A stretch of 64,000 nt of DNA from Armillaria gallica. Taxonomy: Eukaryota > Basidiomycota > Agaricomycetes > Agaricales > Physalacriaceae. Under the pieces are notes generated by a model that worked only from the letters and a program-made list of their open reading frames with translations, made no database searches and had not been told where the DNA came from. This document shows, piece by piece, positions 9,598 through 19,585 of this stretch; the first letter of the stretch is position 1; each line of letters starts with the position of its first letter. Made by a program: the position numbers and the translations under genes. Location: contig JBANDB010000013.1 of assembly GCA_037576215.1 (NCBI GenBank), positions 1,984,001-2,048,000 on the forward strand, given 5' to 3'.

Positions 9598-10507
9598 CAC
9601 TGGGGTAGTAGGGCGACTGTTCGTGCGCCTGCTCGGAGGTCGACTCAGGGATCCCGTCAATTGTGAGCCTTGGGTAGGGGGTCGAGGGACGTGTCGGGCG
9701 ACCGACAACGGTCGATCCACTGAGCTCCTCGGGCGGTGGCTGTGGTCGTTCCCTGAATCGTTGCTGGAGCTGCTCCCAAGCACTTGCTCGAGGGGGTCGG
9801 AGCAGGGACCTTCGAGGCTGTGCTCGCCAACCACTGTGCCTGGGGTTTGAGGGGCCGGCGACGGGTTCACTGATCTGTACAGGCTCGAGTGGCGGCTCGC
9901 TGGCCTGGATAGGTGCGTCGCCGCCGGTAGCGGGGAAGTAGGCGCTGTAGGGGATGTCGAGATTATCCCAGAACTCGCTGGTAGTGACACCGGCTGCAGG
10001 TGTTGGAGTATCGGTGGTCGCGACGGGTCGAGTGTTGCGGCCCATGTTGCGTCTCCTCCCGTGGTCGGCTTGGGGGTCTCTGCCGGGTGAGGGAGTTTGA
10101 GGGACAAGCGAGGCATAGTAGGCAGCGGGATGGTCGGAGGTGATGTCGACCTTAGCTGGGCTCCTTCTGGGAGGGGTAATAGAGCTTCCCTCCGGGAGCG
10201 CGGTAGAAGTCGACTCAGAAACGTGGACCTCCTCCTCGTCGACTCGCTGTCCAGGGAACTGGTGGATTGGGATCGGTCGGCGTGGTATGGGTGCGAAGAG
10301 TCGGGGTGGCTGCTGCTCGAGCGGGATGCCATTGGTATTATCGGTAATGACTGAGGGGGAGGTACGGTGCGCCTCTTCTTGTCGTCGGAGCTGTAGTTGT
10401 CTCGTCCTATAGCGGAACCTGACTGCAAGAATGAGGGCGATGGAAACGAGAGTGGCGCTTGGTATTCCTAGTGCGATTGCTATAATCCGAGCGTCGTCGT
10501 TCTCCAT
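9581..10507 (-). CDS. Gypsy-1 ORF1, 308 aa, single predicted membrane segment, function unknown
   Basis: First ATG after the primer site (10507), 27 nt downstream of it. Residues about 8-31 (IIAIALGIPSATLVSIALIL) form a strong hydrophobic segment, followed by a basic stretch RFRYRTRQLQLRRQEE, so a type III or signal-anchor topology is plausible. The rest is Pro/Ser/Arg-rich and ends in an acidic YYPSDDDTD. The stop TGA (9583-9581) overlaps the gag start. I do not recognise the family. An upstream membrane-anchored ORF is unusual for a Gypsy element. The alternative is that it is a chance open frame opposite an N-terminal extension of gag; the position of the gag ATGATG right at its end argues against this. 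Confidence 0.55.
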   Translation of the reverse strand: MENDDARIIAIALGIPSATLVSIALILAVRFRYRTRQLQLRRQEEAHRTSPSVITDNTNGIPLEQQPPRLFAPIPRRPIPIHQFPGQRVDEEEVHVSESTSTALPEGSSITPPRRSPAKVDITSDHPAAYYASLVPQTPSPGRDPQADHGRRRNMGRNTRPVATTDTPTPAAGVTTSEFWDNLDIPYSAYFPATGGDAPIQASEPPLEPVQISEPVAGPSNPRHSGWRAQPRRSLLRPPRASAWEQLQQRFRERPQPPPEELSGSTVVGRPTRPSTPYPRLTIDGIPESTSEQAHEQSPYYPSDDDTD

Positions 10508-10534
10508 GAAGGTTCTGAAGCGGAATCAGTAAAG

Positions 10535-10548
10535 TAGCTTTGAGCTAA
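10535..10548 (-). promoter_or_regulatory. Self-priming-type primer binding site of Gypsy-1
   Basis: One base inside the 5' LTR, the minus strand reads TTAGCTCAAAGCTA. This is the exact 14-nt complement of TAGCTTTGAGCTAA at 10712-10699 inside the LTR, which lies about 34 nt downstream of the TATA start and would form the mRNA 5' end. No TGG start typical of tRNA-primed elements is present. This is the arrangement known for Tf1/sushi elements, where the 5' end of the RNA folds back as primer. Confidence 0.8.
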
Positions 10549-10549
10549 T

Positions 10550-11022
10550 TGTAAGACCCGAACTCCAATCAAAAGGTGAATTAGATCGGCTGTATCGCGT
10601 TCGTACAGTCACCGTCTAGCCCTTTTGGATGATTGGCGCTCAAGACTCACTTTAGAAGCTCGACGGCAGAGTAAGGAGTGTGTCGGTATGAATAAACTTT
10701 AGCTCAAAGCTAGGGAAATACAGGCTTTGAGTAAGCTACTTATATACTAAAGTCAGGATCCGTAAAAGGTACTAGGATGAGGCTACCGTGTTAGAAAGTG
10801 AATAAGCCAAGTACACAATAGCCGAGAATAAGGCGTGCTCAAGACGTGTTAAGTCGTGTCGAGTACGTGTCGCGTACACGTCGACCGAGTGTGACGTGTT
10901 AGCGATGTGAAGATTTATGAAGACTCCCCGGGAGTCGCGGATCTAAGGAAAGTGGTGAGTAAGCATCTTATCTTATCTACCAGAGATAAGATAAGATGCT
11001 TGAAAATGAATAAATCGTAACA
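10550..11022 (-). repeat. Gypsy-1 5' LTR
   Basis: 473 bp. In element orientation it carries the 18-bp hairpin (10961-11001), a TATATAA box (10746-10740) and a putative transcription start near 10712. Followed by the duplicated target GTACT (11023-11027). Confidence 0.95.
10740..10746 (-). promoter_or_regulatory. TATA box of Gypsy-1
   Basis: TATATAA on the minus strand inside the 5' LTR. The self-complementary priming sequence starts about 34 nt downstream, where transcription would be expected to begin. Confidence 0.7.
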
Positions 11023-11336
11023 GTACTCACATCTATCATGTCATTTTCATTAAGTGATCAATGTGCATGTCAACTAGGTGCTTCTGAGTGATGCTACAAT
11101 TCCATATTAGGATGATGGTTGATCAACAGTGCCTTGCCATGATGAAATACGGCAATTATAATGCATAATGGGATGGGATGGATAGCAAAGCATGTGAGGA
11201 ATGATTGCCATAGGGTGAAAGTGGTATTGCCATGTGTGCAATGCTTGGTTTACTGAAAGGCCGTTGAAGGGACAGAAGCATTAAATAGCAGGCTAAATCT
11301 GTGAATTCTGAGCGTACAGAGCCTGGAGACTCATCA

Positions 11337-12640
11337 TCGCTTAGTTGCTAAACCTGACTCCCAAACTCGTCATGATTAGATGCCCTTGGCACTCCCAATC
11401 CAGTCACAAATACTCTCAAAAACCATCCCCGCAAGTCCTCACACACAGTGCGCTCACCCTAACAATGGTGCTGCAAGGTCCAACTGTGCACACCTGTCAC
11501 ACTTTGTGCAACTGCTAGAACAGCTCAATCCAGCTGATTCCCTTTCCAACTACTCAAGACCTATACAGAGGCCAACACAACACAATTTCTCTTTTTACAC
11601 TGATCCAGAAAAGGAACAGAGCTTTCTCTCAGATGTATTCCAGCGAACTCTCAAGATGGCACAGCATCACTGCCACTGAAGCTCTTTCTTATCTCAAGTA
11701 AACCAAAGTTTTTATCCAAAATGTTTCTCTTGTTCTATTTCTCTGTGAGCTCGCTAAACTTGTGTTCTAGCTGAGACTTGAAGCTACTAACTCTTACATG
11801 TCACAACAAGTCCAGATCCAAACTGAAACTTTATTACTGTATGTGGGGGGTAGGTATCTTGTTTTACTATGTGAAATTCTACTTACTTATACTATGGGAG
11901 ATTGATTATTACAAATGGTCTTTTAGTAAGTTAAATCCTTTGTCAGCCGATAATCCTTTGTCTGAACTGGCACAACACTCTTGGCAGAGTGCTGCTTGGT
12001 TCTCTTTTTAGTATCTTCAAAGGGCTGGGCAATGTCAATGTTGTGGCCCCTAGCAGCAGAGTAGCTCACTGACTTGTACTCAATAGTTGCTTAATCCTCG
12101 ATCACTGATCACACTTTATATTTGGCTTTCGGTTCTGCTCCGAAGGTGACAGCATCATATTCTAGACTTGGTAACCAAGGGATGCTTCAGATTTCAAGCC
12201 TGCTCACTATTCCCATCAGCCAAAGTCTGTCTCTAGGCCATTCCTGGGGTTCTTTTGATTACCCCTGCATGTGATATCTTTTCTCTGGATCTCCAGGGAC
12301 CACATGTCATAGATTACAGACACATAGTTATCTAAATTAGTCCCAGCCTGCGTACATGCACATCCCACTGAAAGTTGAATTCTCTATTGCAGACGGATGT
12401 TTGTGCGAGTGACAAGCTCTTCGGCCTTATTGTCATGCATGCCCATAAGGTACAGTGCAACAATGAAGTCCTTAGGTTTTAATTCGGTTGCTTGTGTTTC
12501 TATCATAGAGCTCCCAACCTCGGTGACCTTGCTTCTTCACATGCTGTTTGCACTGTTAGTCTGCTCTCTGTGCTTCTGCTTTGCTAATGTGTAAGGTATG
12601 TGAATTCACAAAATTACACCCCTAGCCATGCTGCAGGCAA
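11337..12640 (+). repeat. Dispersed repeat R1, left copy, second part
   Basis: Matches the minus strand of 58920-60438 along most of its length, including the blocks ACATGTCATAGATTACAGA and GGTTCTTTTGATTACCCC. The right copy carries a 230-bp insertion absent here at about 12300. No open frame is convincing. R1 is CpG-poor and the two copies differ mainly by transitions. Confidence 0.75.
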
Positions 12641-13049
12641 AAAGTTGGTCTTTTCTCCACTTCTGTGCTCATCCATCAAATGCACTGTTCCTGTAGGTGA
12701 GTCTCTTCGAGCATCTTCAACCAAGAAGATTACCTATATATGTTCATTGTAAGTTGTTCTGATAGTCTTGATTGTTCAATCTTCTGATCAATTCTTTGGG
12801 AACAGAATAATGGCTGGGATAGGGTAGTGTTGATAAAGATAGGACAAATACAAAGAGCATAGGACTCGGATCATGCCACTCAGATGTGATGGCTCTCAAA
12901 TGCTAGTTATCATGATAAAACTTCACATTTGGGAGAAATATTTAATCTAAATATACAGTGGATTACAGTGTCAGATGGCAGAGTATAATATACTGTGATA
13001 ATGTATGACACTAGATAATAGTGGCCAGGCTACCTTTGCACAGTGCTGG
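12641..13049. other. No gene found
   Basis: A-T-rich spacer between R1 and the truncated end of Gypsy-2. A block at 12855-12910 (GGATCATGCCACTCA...) recurs at about 45930-45975 inside the hAT element. The AGTGTCA...TGACACT inverted motif at 12968-13014 is the only other structure seen. Confidence 0.5.
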
Positions 13050-13208
13050 CTAAATACTGATGTCTTCAAACTCCTTGGACCATTCTCCAGGACTAGGCAC
13101 ATCATCTAATTCCTTCAAGATATTTGTGACTATTTGCGGAATCGGATCCTCTTTTTTGTAGGAGGTGAGTAGCCTTTCATAAATCTTTGTGTCACATAGA
13201 TCTTGAAT

Positions 13209-14504
13209 TTAAATTGGCTGAACTTGTTGTAATATGCCTGCCAAGGCATAGTCACACACATCGGTGTAGACTCGGTAAGGCTTACCTTGCATGGCATATC
13301 CGCAGACAGGAGCACTTGCAAGCACCTGTTTGCATAGCTTGAAGGCTTCATTGTGAAGTTCCATCCACTCCCAGGTAACACCTTTTCTTAAAAGTTGGAA
13401 TAAGGGATGAGCAATCCAGGTGTAAAACGGAATGTAAGATGAAAAATACACCATCATTCCTAAAAATGTATGAAGCTCTTGTACATTTCTTGGGGTTTCA
13501 AGGAGTAATATTGCCTTGACTGTTTCTTGATGGGTGGACATCCCTAAGTGCGATACCTTCTGTCCTAAAAGGAGAAGGGACTGGTAGGCAAAATGGCATT
13601 TCATTGGAGATAAAGTTATCCTGGAGTTAATAATTGCCCTAAACACTCTTTCCAAATGGGTTAAATGCTCTTCAAAGGTAAGTGAAAAGACTACAATATC
13701 ATCAATGTAGACAAGGGTGAAAATCCATAGGAATGGTGCAAGCACATTTTGCATGACTTGCTGAAACATGCTTGGTCCATTTCGGTACTCAAATGGCATG
13801 CGAGTAAACTGCCATAGCCCATGGTGACTGTGAAATGCCAATAATTCTCAAGATCCTGGGTGCATAATCAACTGGGTAAATCCTGACAGGGCATCAAGGG
13901 TCATCAACCATTGGGCACCACTTAGTGCCTGCATCATGTCATCCTGCTGGGGTAAAGGAAATTCATCAGGAATGACTAGTGAATTTAATTTTCAGTAATC
14001 TATTACCATCCATGGCTTTCTGTTCTGGTACACAATGAATGCAGGGGCATCCCAAGGGCTTTTGGATGGTTCAATGACCCCTTGCTGAATCCAAGCATCC
14101 ATTTGCTTATTCATGACTTCTCTGTTTGCTGGTGAAGTCAAGAATGGAGGTAAAGATACTGGTTTAGCGTCCTTCTTCAATCGAATTTGAACTTGAGCAT
14201 CATGATTACCTAGATGGCCATCAAGTCCAAAAGCAGCTTGATTTTTCTCAAGAAGGCCTAAAATAGCCTGCCACTGTGACCCAGTTAACGATGGAGATAT
14301 ATCTACTTCTTTCAAAAATACTGATGAAAGTGTTAGCTCCGGGCCAGATAAGGAGGTTTTTGGTCTGCCTTTAACAGGTTCCTGAGCACTAGGATCATCA
14401 GGCTCAAACACATTTCTTTGTGCTTTCAATGTGATGTCACTTTCACTTCTTATGTGAGCAGACCATGATTGTGATCCGAGATTCTGTCCTTCTTCGTATG
14501 TCAT
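13209..14504 (-). pseudogene. pol: Gypsy-2 reverse transcriptase/RNase H remnant
   Basis: Two open stretches. 14504-13992 holds the N-terminal part (GHLGNHDAQVQIRLK, then WIQQGVIEPSKSPWDAPAF and WMVIDY). 13841-13209 holds the fingers/palm with YIDDIVVFS and the start of RNase H (YRVYTDVCDYALAGILQQ). Between them (13990-13842) the frame is broken by stops (for example NSQDPG preceded by a stop). The RNase H ends in the insert type seen in basidiomycete Gypsy elements, then truncates near 13050. Not functional. Confidence 0.85.
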
Positions 14505-14999
14505 TTGTTGAATGAATCAGACATGTGCTTCATTTCTTTTTCTCACCACAGGAGTATGTGTCCTATCCAGCCAATTTTTAGGGTTGTGAACACATCCTAC
14601 TACCTGTCATTTTCCAATAACAACAGGTGAGTCTAAGAAATTTGATATATGCACAAAGGGATTAGAGGGAGATATCAAAGAATCAGATGAGCCAAAGAAT
14701 TGTCATTCATGGTGATCCTGTTGGATATTTTGCTCTATCAACAGATCATTCTTCCCTTCAGGTATTGGTAGTTCTACCACTACTCAAACACATGATTCAG
14801 CTGGGATAACTATGTGTTCCCTAGATCGAACCTCCCCATGATGCTGTTCAAGCCTTTGCCTTCGACAACATTTCTGGGACTTTTGGTGGGCTTTAATTTT
14901 TGCAAATCAGGTAGAGGCTTCTGCAATTACTTGCACCTTGAAGGTATTTCCTCAGTCATCTAGGAATGATGAAGATGTTGAATTTTCCACCTTTAGCTC

Positions 15000-15430
15000 C
15001 CTTCCGGTGTCTCTAAATGAGAGGAAGCTTTTGCCCTCTCATCTGATAATAGAGATGGAGTACTGGTCTGCATAGTCATTTCCTAAGATGAAGGGAGTAG
15101 ACATTCCTCTTATGATGTAAGCGTCCACATTGATTTTCACTGGTCCATCCTCGGTTTGAAAGTAAAGATCTAGGTTAATGAATCCTGATATTGACGAACT
15201 TCCAGTGACCTGTATTAGGTTGATGTGCTGTCCGGTGTGTATTCATGGTGAAGAGGATAGGGCCTTCAGTGCAGCCAATGAAATTAGGGTGATGTCTGAT
15301 CCTGAATTGATGATAATTTTAGTAATGTCCAATCCTAAACCATTGATTCCTACTCACATCTCTGTAGCTTTGCTTCCCAAGAAAGTACAACCTGATGGTC
15401 ATTCCATGTGTTTCTTGAGCTCACAGATGA
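15000..15430 (-). pseudogene. Gypsy-2 aspartic protease remnant
   Basis: The minus strand translates to FLGSKATEM and then IINSGSDITLISLAAL. This matches the Gypsy retropepsin active-site context, with Asn in place of the catalytic Asp (NSG for DSG). Surrounding frames contain stops. Confidence 0.6.
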
Positions 15431-15497
15431 CCTTTTCAGATCCTGGTATTTGCTTCGCTATGTGATTACTTCTTTTCTGCATGTGAATCACATCCCT

Positions 15498-17597
15498 TCA
15501 GAATTTCTGATTGCCCATAAGATAGCTATTGTCAATAGAGGGTGGATTGTTACTGGATTCTATCCAAAAGGATCCAGCTTGGATACTGGTAGAGGAGTCC
15601 CTAGTGCATTGACTATTGTGTTTTTCTGAATAACTTCCTCCCTCCAGGGCTGAGATTTCTGGATTTGAATCTTCGGTAGTCTGAAGGGATTGACTAAAAT
15701 CTGAGCTTGGTTCTTCGCGACCTGAGTCTGACAAGTCTTCTGTCTGGTCTAAGCTATAATACAAGTCTTCATACTCATCTTGAGCTTCTAGGTATTCCAT
15801 ATCCGTGTTTGCCAATTGGGTTCATGCTTCTTGCATACCCTTCTTATGATACTTACATTTGGGATCCCAGTGTAGGTCACTACCACAATGCCTGCAAAGT
15901 TGTGCTCCTTTCTGTTTTGGAGTAAGACCTTTCTTCATGACATTGGAGTCATCCTTCAGGTACTGAGGCAATAGGAGTTTTGATGACCAACCTACCAGGT
16001 TGACTCTGGCTGAGCATTCTGGGACATTGTTCCATTGGTTAAACAGTTGAAAGTTGGAGTATTGGAAGTTATAGCCCTGAGATAAGTTCATGAGTGTTTC
16101 TTCATGATACTTTATACTGGCTTGGAATTCAATCGTGTCAGCATATCTCTGGGTATCCAGTACACTTGACCAAATATTGGATGTGCCTTCCATTACTTCT
16201 GTGATTATTTCTGAGTCACTTAAGGTGAAAGCCAGGTTAAGTAACTCTGACTTGTGGATGTAATATTCACTTGGAGTTTCATGGGTGTGTCTATAATCAT
16301 GGTACGCAGCATTTCTTGCTTTCTTCCTTTGTTTCTCCCACCATTTATGAGTCATGTAGTAACTGGCAAAGGCCTGACACAAGGTTTCCCAATCCATCTC
16401 TACGTTACAGTGGTAAGACACTGGTAATGACCAGTACCAATGATCTGCTGATCCAGTGAGTCATTTGGGTACCAGTTTTCCTAGTTGGATTTGTACCTTG
16501 GGACTCCATGTAGCGAGATCATCTAACTTAATTAGCCAGGTGGCTAGTGTGTCCATATTTCCATTCCAAGTTTCAATGTCTGATAATTTGAGCTTTTGAT
16601 CGAAGTGAGGCTCCAATGAATTGGCCATTCTTGTATCTGGCAGTGGAATTGTTGCTCCAGGATTTGAATATTGATTTCCTCCTGGTGGCAGTGGTGGATT
16701 TTGGGAAGGATCTCGAGATTGATCACTGTGAGGATGTCCTCGCGGATCATCATTTGGATCATCATCTCCATCATCCCTGGGATCTGGGTTTGGAGCAGGC
16801 ACTTGTAGCAGCATGGTATTTCCCTGTTGATTCTGATATGACAAAGCAGACATTTGTTCCTGTTCCAAGTGACCATAGCTATGAGATAGCCTGGGATCTC
16901 TGTTCAGAACTGGAGGGAGTCTTTTACCATAAACTTCCTCTCCCCTCGTTGAGAATTGGGATGGCCAAGTGTATCCTGGTCGAGAACTTGCACGAGACCA
17001 TTCACTCAAGGTCTGTTCTCTGAGCTCATGGAGAGAAGATAGTTGATGAGAAGGTTCATCTGTTCTTTCTCCTTCAGCAAACTGTGTCACCTTCTTGTTT
17101 TGGTCTTCAACTGTAGGGTCGATGATTCAACTCGGTTTGATGGGTGTTTTACTTGCAATTCTGTCGAGATCATCTGTCTCCTTGGGACGGAGCATTCCTG
17201 TCTCCCAGTCATGGTATAAGGCAAGAGTTGCCAAAAAGTGTTCAATCTTGGCTAACCATTTAACAGTGTAAAACTCGTAGTCTTCCTGGCCTACCCACAC
17301 ATCTACTTGGTCTGTAGGACCCCATACTGGAACTTCCAGGTCGAAGATATGGTACTCTTCAAGCAAAGGTCCTGCCAAGTCCAGGTGCTTCCTTAACTGT
17401 CAAAGGAGAACACTGTATTTATCTTCGTTCATCTGGTAGCCAATCTCATGCTCAAGATTTTGAAGGGCAAAGACATGACGACAAGCTTTGTCCCACATGT
17501 CTACTTCCTTTGCATAGAGTCCTTTGACCTGATGGCTTTGTAGACCCTTTAGCTTATGAAGCTTCAGTGTCCCACAAAGACTACAAGCCTTCAACAT
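15498..17597 (-). pseudogene. gag: Gypsy-2 gag remnant
   Basis: Open pieces at 17597-17400, 17378-17127, 17090-16461, 16421-15822 and 15815-15498 give a basidiomycete Gypsy Gag in order. They hold a Pro/Asp-rich linker, KLKLSDIETWNGN (start of the Gag domain), TPSEYYIHKSELLNLAF and EVMEGTSNIW, and then a CCHC-type zinc knuckle CRHCGSDLHWDPKC near 15900. An acidic tail (EDLYYSLDQTEDLSDSG) follows. Stops and shifts separate the pieces. Confidence 0.85.
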
Positions 17598-17612
17598 CTT
17601 TTGTCACCATGA

Positions 17613-17650
17613 TAACAGGTCTGGCGGGGGCCAGATGGTTGAGCAGTTAT
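17613..17650 (+). repeat. tRNA-like (SINE-type) sequence, 5' part with A box
   Basis: TGGTTGAGCAG at 17636-17646 fits a Pol III A box. The sequence continues after the hAT MITE at 18246, so the insertion split it. It lies in Gypsy-2 gag. Confidence 0.5.
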
Positions 17651-18245
17651 TAGTGATGTGCCAGCTCAGGCTCAAGCCCAGGCTGGCCACAAGCCAGCCC
17701 CATCAAAGCCCAAGCCATGCCAGGCTGTAACAATGGCTTTCGAGGGCTCAAGGCTCAGCTTAGTGCTTTCAAAGCCTTAAGCCAGCCCAAAGCCCTAGGC
17801 TTTCTGTATACATAAGTAGGGCACTTTGAATACCATATTTCTGTCATTTCGAACCCACTCTATGTGATAATAATACCATGATAGCTATCACCAGTAGTGG
17901 ACACCTTTATTGCGGACCAATCATGATATCTTCACAGTCAGCAGTAGTTGTGGAGAAGGACCCTTGGTATGATGTCATGCTTGCCAATGTAATAATGACA
18001 CTTCAGATGCCATAGATGCAGTCAACATGTTTTTGGTATGTCACTAAACATTGAATAAATGATATAACTATGTTCACATCTGTGCTACATTGTCCAATAG
18101 GAGAATATCCACCACTACTGAAAAGCTGGGGCTCAAGCCTAAGCTGGCCTGAGCCAAGCCCTATCTGACGGCTTGGGCTGGGCTTGAAGTTTCAATGAGC
18201 CCAAGCCAGTGTAAGCCGAGCCTAAGCCAGGCCAGCACATCACTA
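17651..18245. mobile_element. hAT-type MITE (595 bp) with perfect 8-bp TSD
   Basis: Termini TAGTGATGTGCC... and ...GGCACATCACTA-like (TAGTGATGTGC inverted). The 8-bp GCAGTTAT is repeated exactly at 17643-17650 and 18246-18253. The ends carry AGCC/GGCT-rich subterminal inverted repeats. There is no coding capacity, so transposition would need a transposase in trans. Confidence 0.9.
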
Positions 18246-18470
18246 GCAGTTATCCGTCTGGTTCTGGCCTCCGGGTAAACCAGAGGTCCTGGGAGTGCAC
18301 AGCGTGCAAGTTCAATTCCCAGTAAAAATGCCTTGGGAGGTTTAGTGGGTATTACATAAATGTCGAGTCCCACACTGTTCAGCACTTGCTGTTTGTGTGT
18401 AAAATGCATTTCTACCCTGTCAGAGTTTCCCCTTGGGGTTCTACTCCCCAACTCTTCATGGCCTGTTATA
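18246..18470 (+). repeat. tRNA-like (SINE-type) sequence, 3' part with B box
   Basis: GTTCAATTCCC at 18310-18320 fits a Pol III B box. With the MITE and one TSD copy removed, A and B boxes are about 70 nt apart. I could not fold a standard cloverleaf, so a tRNA-derived SINE or degraded tRNA gene is more likely than a working tRNA. ATAACAGG-type inverted ends are seen at 17611 and 18458. Confidence 0.45.
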
Positions 18471-18912
18471 CAATGATGCTGCCTGTGTCAGACTCAGAGT
18501 CCAAATCTTCTGGATTGTCAGTTATGTCGAGGTTACTCTGATGTCGCTTCTGTTTCCGAGTGCATCTAGTCACATTGCTTGGTGAGTCGTTCCTGCTAGT
18601 TTCACCTTCTCGACCAATTTTGGTTGTAGGACTGTTCACTTGAAATCCCCGGTTGAAATTGGATGGAGATGCAGCTCGTGAGGATTGGTCATCAACAATG
18701 CCAACGTTTCCTGGGTGCGAAGGTAATGATGATGAACTGGCAATTGGCTGCGAAGATTTGCTTGATCCAGCTACCAGATTAGTTAGCGGTTGACCCAACC
18801 CGGACTGAAACGAACTGCTAGCGCGGCCAGGAGAGCCCTTGTTCTTGAGATCCGGTTCTAGCATCGTAGAACTCATGGGAATTTTGTTTAGGACTTGCGA
18901 TAAAGGAGACAA
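18466..18912 (-). pseudogene. gag: Gypsy-2 Gag N-terminal fragment
   Basis: Open 148-codon stretch starting 81 nt inside the 5' LTR with MSPLSQVLNKIP. Ser/Pro/Asn-rich, with a short basic patch (TRKQKRHQ) and acidic end. Position and composition fit the start of gag; it is cut at 18466 by the tRNA-like insertion. Confidence 0.6.
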
Positions 18913-18993
18913 GGTTTGGGGTAAGGTAATTCTTCAATTACAAGCGGTTGGTACCTAATTCTTCTGCAAAACCGGTCCCAATGTGTCCACCAG

Positions 18994-19558
18994 TGTTGGG
19001 GACCTTGGAATACTGGGCTAAATCGGAATTAGCGAGTGGAGGGTGAGGTAGATTGTAAGCTTAGGATGTGTAGATGGTATATGAATGGAAGATATTTCAA
19101 GGTGTGTTGTAGCTATGCTAAGGGAATGGCTTTCAGAAGAAATAAGGTATGATAGTACCAGTTGGTAAGCTTTCTTAAAGTGGGTGCTCAGAGGTACACG
19201 AGCTCACGGTTGCTAGGTTCAGTCAAAGATAAGGAGGTAAAATTAGATGTATTACGGGTTGGTACTCAACCCGTTATATAGTACAAAGGTTGATAACTAG
19301 TATGTTCTACAATATTCTAGGCGTTTCAAAGGATTGTGAGGGCTCATTATTAGTAAGAAATGTAAAGTAAATGGTAAAGAAAGTGCTAGACTTTGGTAGA
19401 AGAGGGAACTAAAGAAAAAGGGAATTTACTGATCCAAGTCGCATCAGATTAATCCATAACAGAAGCCGACATCGATGGCGTAGACACCGCAAATCAAAGT
19501 TCATGAACTGAAGGAACGGTTAGCTTGGTGACGTCTTTGGTAACACTACCCTCCCACA
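18994..19558 (-). repeat. Gypsy-2 5' LTR
   Basis: In element orientation it runs TGTGGGAGGG...GGTCCCCAACA, 565 bp, and is followed after one base by TGGTGGACACATTGGG, a plausible primer site. A TATATAAC box (about 19276, minus strand) lies beside an inverted repeat ACGGGTTG-GTACT-CAACCCGT. No second LTR is present. Confidence 0.7.
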
Positions 19559-19585
19559 CGAAGAAACAGTTGCAAGAGGCAGCAA

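Larger units (their letters stand above)
1869..11022 (-). mobile_element. Gypsy-1: Ty3/Gypsy chromovirus, near full length (9154 bp)
   Basis: Element bounded by 473-bp LTRs (TG...CA) with a perfect 5-bp duplication GTACT. On the minus strand the order is 5' LTR, primer site, ORF1, gag, pol (protease, reverse transcriptase, RNase H, integrase, chromodomain), polypurine tract, 3' LTR. Domain order and chromodomain place it in the chromoviruses. The primer site suggests Tf1/sushi-like self-priming. LTR identity (3 differences in 473) indicates a recent insertion, yet the integrase carries an Asp to Asn change at a catalytic position and there is a frameshift before the chromodomain. It sits inside LTR-like copy A. 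Confidence 0.95.
491..11336. mobile_element. LTR-like element, copy A (TG...CA, 4-bp TSD), split by Gypsy-1
   Basis: The element begins TGATGAGCCTAGAC and ends GAGACTCATCA. The flanks TCAC (487-490) and TCGC (11337-11340) read as a 4-bp target duplication with one CpG to CpA change. Without Gypsy-1 it is about 1.69 kb. Copies of the family lie at 52511-55914 (same orientation) and 40233-41553 (reverse). The R1 copy near 60435-60442 lacks the insertion, which supports these borders. I see no coding capacity. TATA-like and TATAAAAG sequences are present, so a solo LTR is likely, but a TIR-type non-autonomous element is possible because both ends read TGATGA inward. Confidence 0.65.
13050..19558 (-). 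mobile_element. Gypsy-2: decayed, 3'-truncated Ty3/Gypsy element
   Basis: Order on the minus strand: 5' LTR (18994-19558), gag (18912 to about 15500), protease (about 15420-15260), reverse transcriptase (14504 to about 13400), start of RNase H. Similarity stops around 13050 after the ELDDVPSPGEWSKEFEDI stretch, so the rest of RNase H, integrase and the 3' LTR are missing. Coding parts are broken by stops and frameshifts and are CpG-poor. A tRNA-like sequence with a hAT MITE splits the 5' part of gag. Confidence 0.85.

Noticed and set aside
9598..10428. N-terminal extension of Gag (277 residues, open in frame)
   Set aside because: Low-complexity Ser/Pro/Arg sequence without structure; it lies opposite ORF1, and the ATGATG at 9597 gives a better gag start.
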